Shown here piece after piece: positions 1 through 12,200 of a stretch of DNA of 64,000 nt (position 1 is its first letter; each line of letters begins with the position of its first letter). The position numbers and the translations under genes are program-made. The DNA is from Mesostigma viride. Lineage: Eukaryota; Streptophyta; Mesostigmatophyceae; Mesostigmatales; Mesostigmataceae. The notes below the pieces were generated by a model, which had not been told where the DNA came from, did not search any database, and saw only the letters and a list, made by a program, of their open reading frames with translations. The stretch covers positions 961,220-1,025,219 of the forward strand of contig RPFO01000188.1 in the NCBI GenBank assembly GCA_009746045.1. Reading direction: 5' to 3'.

Positions 1-298
1 ATAAGCTTCCCCAATTCTGGCGAACCTAACGGTTCTTCCGAAAATGGGCTCCGCCTGATTATCTAGCTTCTCTTTCACACTCAGCAGTAGTCATGAGCCG
101 TAGTCGTTGTCATGCCGCCGCATCTCCTCAAATGCAGGCCATGTGCTCAAATCACGTCGCATCTGCCCTCATGTTGAGCCTCTACGTGAACCTGATCGTG
201 ACGGCCAGCCGTCGTAGTCATAAGCCTCCTCGCAACCGACCACTGGTCACGAATCCGTTTGCGACGAATCCGTTACCTGTTTGGTCGCCTGGACGCAG

Positions 299-3200
299 GC
301 CGTTCTGAGCTTCTGCATGAAGGTGGTGGTGACAGCGTCCAGCTTCAGCAGCCCGGTCTTCGCCATGGTCATCCCCCGCATGTTCCTCTTTGTGATGGGC
401 ATGCTCACGCAGCTCAGCGGCATCGGCAAGGTGAGCAAATACAGCAAACCTGTAGGGGCGAGGTTTTCGGATGTGGCTCAGGGGCATCGGCAAGGTGAGC
501 ACCCGTGTCACTCTGCCGACGAGCAAGCATCAGCATGCATCGGCAAGCGCATCAGCATGCATCGGCAAGCTGAGTGCTCGTGTCGACTGGCAAGGCGGGT
601 ATTAATGTTGACCGGCATATGGAAGTGACTCGTGACGGTGACCGGCATCGGCACGGTGAGCAAATATAGCCCACTGGTAGGGGCGAGGCGATTGCATGTG
701 GCCTGGCGGCATGGGCAGGGTGACTAGCAACTAGCATTTGCCAAGCAGCACGGGCAAGGGATGCTTGTGGCCTAGTGGCATGGGCCAATCAGGGGAGAAA
801 GAGTGGACTGCAGTGGAAAGTAGAGTTCAGTGAACATGGAGCATTTCGTTGCGCCATCGGCAATGTGAATTGATGCTTAGGAGCTGCCGCCGCCGATCTG
901 ATCAGCCATCTAAGCACATGGCACTAGTGGACGCGAAAATCCATGGGCAAGGGCAAGTGGAGCGATACGTGCTTCTGGCGGAATGGCGTGAGCCTGCGTT
1001 GGCAAGTACGTGTACGGGGTAAATTTTGTCAAGACGGGAGTACAGCAAGGTGGCTCGCAACCAGCGTGTTATGAGCAGCATGGGCAACGTGGGTGTGCGT
1101 GCCCTACTGGCGTGAGCAAGATGGTTCCCTACGACAAGCAATAGATGGAGTGAGCAGCCGTGAGCGAGCGGCATTGGCAAGGCATCGGCATCGCCAGGCA
1201 TGTGGGTATGCGGCATTAGAATGTGTGGGAGAAGTGAGCATTCATGGAGCTATGATAAGGTGAGCTTTAGGGGCCTAGCGGCGTTCGCAAGATCAGCGTT
1301 GTGGAGCAAGTGGCATTTGTGGTAAGGGGCAATCCTGGCATCCCGGGAACACCCCTGGATCAGTATCACACCACCTTCTGAGTGGACCGCCATCGTTGGA
1401 CCATTGTAGTGGGGGGGTGGACCGCCATGGTTGGACCATCGTAGTGGGGGGGTGGACCGCCAACGTTGGACCATCGTAGTGGGGGGGTGGACCGCCATCG
1501 TTGGACCATCGTAGTGGGGGGTGGACCGCCATCGTTGGACCATCGTAGTGGGGGGTGGACCGCCATCATTGGACCATCGTAGTGGGGGGGTGGACCGCCA
1601 TCGTTGGACCATCGTAGTGGGGGGGTGGACCGCCATCGTTGGACCATCGTAGTGGGGGGTGGACCGCCATCATTGGACCATCGTAGTGGGGGGGTGGACC
1701 GCCATCGTTGGACCATCGTAGTGGGGGGGTGGACCGCCATCGTTGGACCATCGTAGTGGGGGGGTGGACCGCCATCATTGGACCATCGTAGTGGGGGGGT
1801 GGACCGCCATCGTTGGACCTTCTTAGTACCACACCAGTGTGCATGGGCCCATCATCCCCTGTTTCTGGTATGCTGGCACCAAGCACCGGATATCTTATCC
1901 CATGTTCTATTTCTACTATGTCACGAGGACTATGTTCTCCATGACTACGTGCTCCATGGCTCTGCGCTCCATGACTATCCCATGACAATACTTGTTTTGT
2001 TGGCACAGAGTAAGACTGTCCACCTAGATGCATGCCCTTCTGCCAATGTAACGAGCCTCCAGGAGCTATGTAATGAGCCGCGCACCGTGTCTTATCTGAG
2101 CAATTAACAAGACACTATCTAATGACCCCAATCCCGTACTGTGTCCATGCGCCTGCCCTCTTGCCTGCAAAGGATCTGTGCCATGCGCTGCACACAAGTG
2201 TCGGTAACTCTGTATCGAAGGCATCAATCATCCACGCATGTGCCTCTCTCCTGGGCCGTATGGCCTTCTACTCAGGAGCTGTGCAGTGCGATACTGGCGC
2301 AACAACACCTTGCGAAAAAAAAAATAAAATGGAAAGTTGTGTAGTAAATTCAGAATATATAAATTCTCTCTGCCCAAAGTCCCTCTCTTCCCCTGCCCTC
2401 TCGCCTATCACGCACAAGTTGTGCAACAAGCTGCACACAAGTATTAAGTGAACACAGCCCTACCTGATGAACCTAAAAATGAACCCTGTCTGTATGCCTG
2501 CCTGTTTTTGGGTGCCCCAGGAGCTGTGCAACGAGCTGCACGCGACGGTGGAGGAGCTGATCAGCGAGCGTGAGTTCACGCTGCACCGCTTCAAGGAGAA
2601 AGAGGACCGGCTGCTGCGGCGAATAGCGGCGCTGGAAAAGACCGAGGCGGTGTGTGCTCTATAACCATAGACGTCGTTGTGTCACATTATCGGCGCTATT
2701 GCGGCACATTATCGGCGCTATTGCGGCACATTATAGGGGCTATTGCGGCACATTATGGGGGCTATTGCGGCACATTATGGGGGCTATTGCGGCACATTAT
2801 GGGGGCTATTGCGGCACCTTATAGGGGCTATTGCGGCACCTTATAGGCGCTATTGCGGCACCTTATAGGGGCTGTTGCGGCACATTATAGGGGCTATTGC
2901 GGCACATTATAGGGGCTATTGCGGCACATTATAGGGGCTATTGCGGCACATTATGGGGGCTATTGCGGCACATTATAGGGGCTATTGCAGCACATTATAG
3001 GGGCTATTGCGGCACATTATAGGGGCTATTGCGGCACATTATAGGCGCTATTGCGGCACATTATAGGGGCTATTGCGGCACATTATAGGCGCTATTGCGG
3101 CACATTATAGGGGCTATTGCGGCACAGTATAGGGGCTATTGCGGCACGTGATAGACGCCTTGCGGCACATTATATTACAGCGCACCCGGCATTCGAGAGG

Positions 3201-6200
3201 ACCGAGGCGACGTGCCCTGGTCACTCACGCTTGCCATGTAACCACTGGATCCGTGCCAGCACCAGGGAAGTAGTGGGAACCGGCTGCTGCGGCGCATGGC
3301 AGCACTCGAGAAAGTTGAGGCCGTGCTTGGGATCTAACGATAGTCATTGCTGCGGCAACCATAGTCATTGCTGCGGCAACCATAGTCATTGCTGCGGCAA
3401 CCATAGTCATTGCTGCGGCAACCATAGTCATTGCTGCGGCAACCATAGTCATTGTTGCGGCAACCATAGTCATTGCTGCGGCAGCCATTGCCATTGTTGC
3501 GGCAGCCGTAATCATGGCGCGTGGCCGCATGAGGGAAGACCGAGGCGGTGCGTGCCTGGGCGCTTGCCAGTTGGTCACTTGATCTAGGCTAGTATGTAGT
3601 GAAGTAGTAGTAACCAGTTGTTTTGGCACGTGTTGCTGCGCAGGGGGATACCAAGGCGCGGCGTGCCTGGGCGCTGGTGATTGACGTGGTGGTGGGGATG
3701 TGCCAGGGATCCATCGCTACACTTTTTAGGCGAGCTTGCGGCATCATCAGCCCTCGGTGTAGACGACTTAAGACGATGTTGAATGGCCAACATGCAGCCT
3801 TGGCATGCTATGGTAGCATATGCCTCTGTGTACAGTGGCTGTGACTCCGTTGTTTTCGCGAATTCTATGCATGATTTCCCTCGCCATTCGCACCTTCCGG
3901 GCTTTCCCTCAGTCCCTCAAAAGAGATCTCCTTGTGCGCTTCGCCTCAACATATGGTGACCTGCTGGACCCAGTGGTTGTGACCAAACAGCCGTGCCATG
4001 ACAAAACGGTGTTTTCTGGGGGTTAAGAAAGATGCATCGGGAGTTTTTACCTGTTTCGTATAGTAGTATGTAGTGTGTAACTTTCGAGTTATACCTTGGA
4101 TATACCCTAAAAAGTTCTAGTCATAGTAGTACTATGGTTATAGTAAAGTTCTAGTTATAGTAGTACTATAGTTATAGTGGTATTATTCAAGCTGACGTAT
4201 ATGACAAGGCCTACAATCTACAGCATGGAACTCACGAGTTGCGGGATGTCCAGAACGGGTGGGGATGGATGGACGGTGTGTGGGGGGGGGAGGGAGTTGC
4301 TGGGGATGAGGGGAATGGGGCGTGGCGGATGTGTGTGATGTGAGCATGTTTGTGTGTGCGTACGACAGAATTTGGAGTCACTGCTGAAGAAGAACATGCA
4401 GGAGAGGAGGGCTGCATCGGAGGAGGCCGGCAAGGAGGCGAATCAGGAGATTGCGTACTTGGAAGGTGGGTTGGTTGCCTACTTGGAGACCCCCTACTGG
4501 GACGGTGGGTTGGTTGCCTATCTGGAGACCCCTACTGGGAAGGTGGGTCGGGTGCCTACTTGGAGGTCGTCTAGTTGCAAGATGGGACCTGCCAGGTGTC
4601 AGAGCGATCGGGAGCCATGGAGCAAGCGAGTGTCTGCAAGTATTAAATCATTAATGGCAGTACAGTGGTGAAGGTGTGACGTGCGATAGGGCTGCGCTGT
4701 GATGGCGAAGTAGTGGACGGTGGTGGCTGCGAATGTTTACATAGTAGTGCCACGAATCAGGGTTTCGTGGTACGAGTCATTCGAGGGAAGTTTGCCGCCT
4801 GAAATTATTTGTGACTGGCTCGTTTTTTTTCCTTTCTAATGCATGCACACAGCCGGTTGTGCGTGCCTTGTAGCTGGTAACCGACAGCTAACACCTTTAT
4901 CATTTGGCTCGCAAAGCTATGTTCAGTAGTTGGGTGTTAAGGTTTCTTTTGGTCAGTTTTTTCAGTTGGCTAATTGAAGGGTGATGGCGGGCTTCCCAAC
5001 TCACCGGATGCTTTTGCTGTTGGCATGAAACTGGCAGGGAAATTAGTGAAATGGTGATATTTTTAAGGCGGAGATGTTAAATTGAGAGTTCTTGTAGATT
5101 TCGGACAGGACCAGCCGCATTTCTTTGACGCTTTGGCCCTGCTTGTGGGCCCTGCTTTGACTCCAATATGTGGGGTGGTTGTCATGCAGACGAGATCGCC
5201 CGGCTAGCCCAGGAAAATGCGACACTAAAGATGGAGATGGCACACCTGGTGGGTTTGTTGTAGGGCTAGTGACCCCTGCCGCGTAATTGTACAGGCTAAC
5301 CACGCTTGTTCCTATGTATCGGCTTTAGTGGGATCTCCTCCTGCTTTCCGTTCACTTTTCTGTCATTACGTTGGCATATCTCGCAAGTGTTACAAAGAAA
5401 ATCTCACCTAGAACCGCCGCGTAAAGGTTGAAGGGAGCACCTTTCTAGCACAGCATTGAGGTTTCAATACACTCAATTTAACACATGCTATTTGACGAAC
5501 CAGGTCACGACATTGTGGTGGATTAGAGGAGGCAAAGAACTAGAGGAAAGGGACACTATGATGGATTAGAGGAGTCAAGGCACACTCACCAAGGACACAC
5601 CATTGAGACGGGCAAAGAATGCGACTAGAAACAACACTCCAGGTCTGTTGTTTTTTTTTTGCATTCTCGACTTTACCTCGCTCCTACCTCATGACTTAAA
5701 AGGGTTTCTAGCTTCTGGCTTCTCGGACAATACAGCGCCAGCCTCTGGCTTTTCTGCCGGATTTTGTTTGCCTTTTGCGAGAAATTGTGCGAACTAATCC
5801 TGGACGTAGCAGCTATCCCACTGGCTAGGGCGTAGGGCCCTTTCCTCCGTACGTCCTAGACCACTGCAACATACTTTATTCTAGCATACTTGATTCTATT
5901 TCTAATTACTTAACATACTTTATTCTAGCATACTTGATTCTATTTCTAATTACTTAACATACTTTATTCTAGCATACTTGATTCTATTTCTAGTTACTTA
6001 ACATACTTTATTCTAGCATACTTGATTCTATTTCTAATTACTTAACATACTTTATTCTAGCATACTTGATTCTATTTCTAATTACTTAACATACTTTATT
6101 CTAGCATACTTGATTCTATTTCTAATTACTTAACATACTTTATTCTAGCATACTTGATTCTATTTCTAATTACTTAGTTGTTCCACTACTGTTTGTGAAT

Positions 6201-9200
6201 GCCTTGCTTTTACCAATGTGCCCCAACTTCCCTGCAGATGGACACAGAAGCTGGCGCCGTCTATGAATCCATCAACACGGTGAGCTTGTGTGCGGCACGG
6301 CACCCTTTGCAAAATACTGCTGCCAGCGTAGTACTCGAAGGAATCATATGGCCATCGAAGTGCAGCTGATCCAAAGGTTAACAAATCTACGAAGGCTAAA
6401 GTCTGAACTAGATGCTTCTGGTCACCAAATAGGTTGGTCGACGAATTCCATGCTCCTGGTTGAAACTTTGGTAAGCTTTGTACAAAATAGCTTTTCTTTT
6501 TTTAGGGCGGGGGGGGGGGGGGAGGAGGATGGACTGAAGCTTCCATTCGCTGCCATTGAGTTCCCCTTCGCGTTTGTATGCTTGCAATCTTCCATGTGCC
6601 TTTTATTGCTGTTCAATCAATGGCAAAACGTGGTCTATCCCTACGGCTTTGCACGGCAACCCCTCTTGGAAGGTGTTCGGATCGTGAAAATGCTCTCGGG
6701 CATGGCCCCCCTTTGGCCGAGCACACTACTCGATGGACATGTCATGCATGGAACTTGGTACACGGGTTGTGTTTGCCCCGCCACAGGGTGTGGCCATGGA
6801 CGTGCTCATCAACGACATGGAGAAAGAGCACCAGGAGCGCGGCCAGCTGCTCACCCAGTACCAGCGGGTCAACAAGATTCTTGACCGCCCGCCCCACCGC
6901 CACGCCGCCGTGCAGGTGAGCGGTCTAGATACGTGTGCCGATTAGCCCTCTAATACATAAACCGTGCCGCCGGTGGAGGTGATCACGATAAACATTCCGA
7001 TCACGTCACCGAACAGGTGTCTGGGGGTCCAGCATGTACTACCCGCGCTGAATTTAGAACCCACGATGCTGTGCAGGTGAGCGTGCAGCTGTAATTCGGA
7101 ACTCATGCTGCTGGTACAGGTGTGCACGTTCAGTGTGGAACCAAGTCCATCAGCGTTGCAGCATGGAGCGGTGGCGATGTAGGGCAAGGTGGCTAGAGGA
7201 CAACGTGGCGATAGGGCAAGGTGGCTACAGGACAAGGTGGCGATAGGGCAAGGTGGCTACAGGACAAGGTGGCGATAGGGCAAGGTGGCTACAGGACAAG
7301 GCGATATTAGAGAATGTGGCTCAAATCGTTTTGTGAATTTGCAGTGTCACCTGCCCAGGTGAACCAGCTGTCCGGGCAAGCCATAGCTTGCATGTGGAAT
7401 CTGTGATATCCGGAGGTGGAGTAGTAGTGTGTGAATAATGTGACATCGGTGGCTTGTTCCAGAGGTGGAGTAGTAGTGTGTGAATTATGTGACATCGGTG
7501 GCTTGTGACGGAGGTGGAGTAGTAGTGTGTGAATAATGTGATATCGGTGGCTTGTGATATCCTAGAATGGATTGATAGCGTAACCCGCCTACCTTAGTCA
7601 GCTTTTGCCGATCCCAAAGTGGAGCTATGGCTTGGCAAGGCAACCGCTATGATATAAGCAACCCCTACAATAAGTGCCCCTGTATGTGGAACACGTGCTC
7701 GTTCGACATCCACTGTCCATCAGCTCACTGCTCACACACTGGCTGCCACCTGGCAGTGGCACATGGCAAAGTGGCCGAGCGAGCCCATAGAGTTTTTAAT
7801 TGCCAGAGCAGAGCCATTTGTGGTGGGACGGAGCGCCTGCATGTGTCAATAAGGAGACGCCTGCGCATGATTTTCGGAGACGATATTACCCATTAGGTGT
7901 TATATTAGGTGGAAAGCTACCAGGTAGTGTAGTAAGAAAAAGAATTACTACCCTTACAGAAATGACAGTCTGCGACGCAAAAGCACGCCCTTTGCCCTCT
8001 CTCCCCTGTTGTGACTGTCATACATATCATGCCTTCGCTTCTTTCCCCCCCCCGTCAGGTGTGCGAGGAATGCCTGTGTGGCATGTGCGGGGACCCCCGG
8101 CCGCAGGCGGGAAGGATCTCCGCGGTATGTGCCCAATAACCAAACCGTGGCGAAGGTGGAGACCTTTTGCATGTGAATCGACCCAACAAGGTTGGAAACC
8201 AAGTTAAACAGCCCGTTTTGCGTTCCGAAGCCACAGCATGATTCTTATCCCGGATTGCAGGCGGGCAAGTTTTCCGTGGTACATGCCCAGTAACCAGCCT
8301 CATTTCTTGGTGCCGCTTTGCATCTGTGGTATTTGAATCAAGCCGCTTCATGCCAGGGAAGTCATGCGTTGCTAGGCATCCCCCCCCATTTATATATCCA
8401 TGCCCTTGGGGTTTCCATCTCCGCCTTTATACTTCGGCGCTCTCCAGCTACGTATAATTGCGGATCAGCAGCTGGGATAAAGGAAACTAGGTGGCTGCGC
8501 GTGGTTGTGTCTGTGCATAGTAAGATCTGCCCCATGTCCGACACAGTGTCCGTCATGACATGTGGCCAATCGGTTTCTGTAGGCAGCCAAATGTCCACGT
8601 CAAACACCTTCAGAGGTAAGATCGGCTGACAACCCTCAGGGTCAGCAAGGAACCATCATGTCCTTCCAAGTTCTCCTCCTTGCCTCTTGGCTTTACCGGA
8701 GATATCGACACAGCTTAGCAGTGGCGCATCACGTCTTAGGGTGTCGTAGGGTGTTTGTTTGGTACTGTTAATACTGTTCAAATACTACTACATTACCAAT
8801 CGGAGGCGCCAAGTGTCTGCCCTGCGCAGCAGCTTAACTCCCGAGCTGAGGTATACAAGTAATAGTTTTAAGGGAATACAAACACGACTCAACTTCATAA
8901 CTAGTAGGTGGCGCCCTGTGAAGGTCGCCGCAGGAGCGCGTCTCCAATAGCTATCTATAGGCCTTAATTCGATCACTTATAGAAGACCCAAAATGACTGT
9001 CCTGCGCAGGAGCGCGTCTCCAAGGCCAAGAGAGCCGAGCTCAAGGAGGCGCTCAGCGCCAAGGAGGGGTCCCCCAGGGACCACCGCCTGCGCAAGTCGG
9101 GCTTCTGGGAGCTGTGCATGCCCAAGGTCATGCGGGCGTTCATCGATGACCATCTACAGGAGGTGGGTGTCCACGTGCGCAAGGCCGCCTGCCCTCTTTA

Positions 9201-12200
9201 GATGGCCTGTATTTTAATATAACACCTGTCTTTTTACATAACGCCTGCGTAGGGCAGGCTGCTGGCGTCAGAGGGAACCCCCACAGGGGAGCTCCCCCTG
9301 CTTTGTCCATGTGACCCCTAAATGAAAGACCCCGCGCTGTTGGCATGTAATGGCTTGAATGGAACGCAAGACCCCGAGCTTTTGGCGTGTAATCGCTTGA
9401 ATAAAAGTTGCCTTGGATTGGCACGTTGAGTAAGAATTGCCTTCTGTTACCATGGTGCTGCGTACACAAGCTCGCTTGCTTTCACTACTGCCTGCGTGCA
9501 TAAAGCCACCCGTCATGTGCATGTAACTAGATTTACAAGACGGTCTTTATCCTTGCAACGTTTCCACATCCTGCATGTACCAGGATGTTGTCTTCTAGCA
9601 TACGCCAATGCATACTCATGAAGCTGTTTTTTGAGCGCCCTTTCTCATAGCCGTCCCCTCTGGTGAAAGATCTGTTTCGCTTCCCATATCTTTGAGTCGT
9701 CATCCCCATGTACGGTGAATAGCACACCCATAACTCCACACCTTGCGCCCAAACACTGTACCCTAAGTTCAGCCCAGGGGGTTGCATTGCGAAGCCGTTG
9801 TTGCACTTTACACCTTACACCCTTAGAACTTTGAAAGCAAATCATACACCCTCACGCGGCCTTCTGCGGCCTATACCAAGCATCTTACACCTCACACCCT
9901 TGCACCCCACACAGTGCACGCTGTGCGCTCATCCCTAATTAACCTACTCCCACCCACGCTTAGCTCTCGATGCAGGACATGCTACACGCTCATACCTTAC
10001 CAAGCCACGCCCTGATCAAGCTGCACACTAATCAAGCCACTCCCCTCCACATGCATGGGCTCGCAGGACATGCGTGCGGACCAGCTGGGCGAGGCCATGC
10101 TGGCATCCCTGATGGACACCCTGGTGTCGGGCAAACACGAGGACGACGTGCGCCGCATGTGCCGCAACGAGCCCAGCGTGACATTTGCAGAATACGTGAT
10201 CAACTACTTTTGCAAGGTGGGGGTGCAGAGTACGTGGCCGACTACTTTTGCAAGCTGGGGGTGCAGAGTACGTGGTCAGCTACTTTTGCAAGGTGGGGGT
10301 GCAGAGTACGTGGCCGACTACTTTTGCAAGCTGGGGGTGCAGAGTACGTGGTCAGCTACTTTTGCAAGGTGGGGGTGCAGAGTACGTGGCCGACTACTTT
10401 TGCAAGCTGGGGGTGCAGAGTACGTGGCCGACTACTTTTGCAAGGTGGGGGTGCAGAGTACGTGGTTGACTACTTTTGCAAGCTGGGGGTGCAGAGTACG
10501 TGGCCGACTACTTTTGCAAGCTGGGGGTGCAGAGTACGTGGCCGACTACTTTTGCAAGGTGGGGGTGCAGAGTACGTGGCCGACTACTTTTGCAAGGTGG
10601 GGGTGCAGAGTACGTGGCCGACTACTTTTGCAAGCTGGGGTGCAGAGTACGTGGCCGACTACTTTTGCAATGTGGGGGTGCAGAGTACGTGGCCGACTAC
10701 TTTTGCAAGCTGGGGGTGCAGAGTACGTGGTCAGCTACTTTTGCAAGGTGGGGGTGCAGAGTACGTGGCCGACTACTTTTGCAAGCTGGGGGTGCAGAGT
10801 ACGTGGTCAGCTACTTTTGCAAGGTGGGGGTGCAGAGTACGTGGCCGACTACTTTTGCAAGCTGGGGGTGCAGAGTACGTGGCCGACTACTTTTGCAAGG
10901 TGGGGGTGCAGAGTACGTGGTTGACTACTTTTGCAAGCTGGGGGTGCAGAGTACGTGGCCGACTACTTTTGCAAGCTGGGGGTGCAGAGTACGTGGCCGA
11001 CTACTTTTGCAAGGTGGGGTGCAGAGTACGTGGCCGACTACTTTTGCAAGGTGGGGGTGCAGAGTACGTGGCCGACTACTTTTGCAAGCTGGGGGTGCAG
11101 AGTACGTGGCCGACTACTTTTGCAATGTGGGGGTGCAGAGTACGTGGCCGACTACTTTTGCAATGTGGGGGTGCAGAGTACGTGGCCGACTACTTTTGCA
11201 AGCTGGGGGTGCAGAGTACGTGGCCGACTACTTTTGCAAGGTGGGGGTGCAGAGTACGTGGCCGACTACTTTTGCAAGCTGGGGGTGCAGAGTACGTGGT
11301 TGACTACTTTTGCAAGGTGGGGGTGCAGAGTACGTGGCCGACTACTTTTGCAAGCTGGGGGTGCAGAGTACGTGGCCGACTACTTTTGCAAGGTGGGGGT
11401 GCAGAGTACGTGGCCGACTACTTTTGCAAGGTGGGGGTGCAGAGTACGTGGCCGACTACTTTTGCAAGGTGGGGGTGCAGAGTACGTGGCCGACTACTTT
11501 TGCAAGGTGGGGGTGCAGAGTACGTGGCCGACTACTTTTGCAAGGTGGGGGTGCAGAGTACGTGGCCGACTACTTTTGCAAGCTGGGGGTGCAGAGTACG
11601 TGGTTGACTACTTTTGCAAGCTGGGGGTGCAGAGTACGTGGTTGACTACTTGTCCAATGTGGGGGTGCAGAGTACGTGGCCGACTACTTTTGCAAGCTGG
11701 GGGTGCAGAGTACGTGGTTGACTACTTGTCCAATGTGGGGGTGCAGAGTACGTGGCCGACTACTTGTGCAAGCTGGGGGTGCAGAGTACGTGGTTGACTA
11801 CTTTTGCAAGCTGGGGGTGCAGAGTACGTGGTTGACTACTTGTCCAATGTGGGGGTGCAGAGTACGTGGCCGACTACTTTTGCAAGCTGGGGGTGCAGAG
11901 TACGTGGTTGACTACTTGTCCAATGTGGGGGTGCAGAGTACGTGGCCGACTACTTGTGCAAGCTGGGGGTGCAGAGTACGTGGTCAGCTACTTGTGCAAG
12001 GTTGGGGTGCAGAGTAGGTGGTCAACTACTTTTGCAAGGTGGTAGTGCAGAGTAGGTGGTCAACTACTTGTGCAAGGTGGGGGTGCACAGTACTCTAGCT
12101 CTTTTGGGTTTGTGTATAATGCCCACCACGGCAAGGTGGTCATGGCACGTGCAATGCCCGCACCCGCCACCAGGTCTCGGAAGGCAACCGACCGGAAGCC

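Noticed and set aside
1250..2033. Minus-strand open frames of 124-155 residues (GGPPPTTMVQRW repeats)
   Set aside because: 35-bp minisatellite translation.
3117..3629. HSHCCGN-repeat open frame
   Set aside because: 21-bp minisatellite translation.
9970..12017. Open frames up to 545 residues with a 38-residue repeat
   Set aside because: They cross a 38-bp minisatellite without stops in all three frames; flanking exons splice across it in phase.
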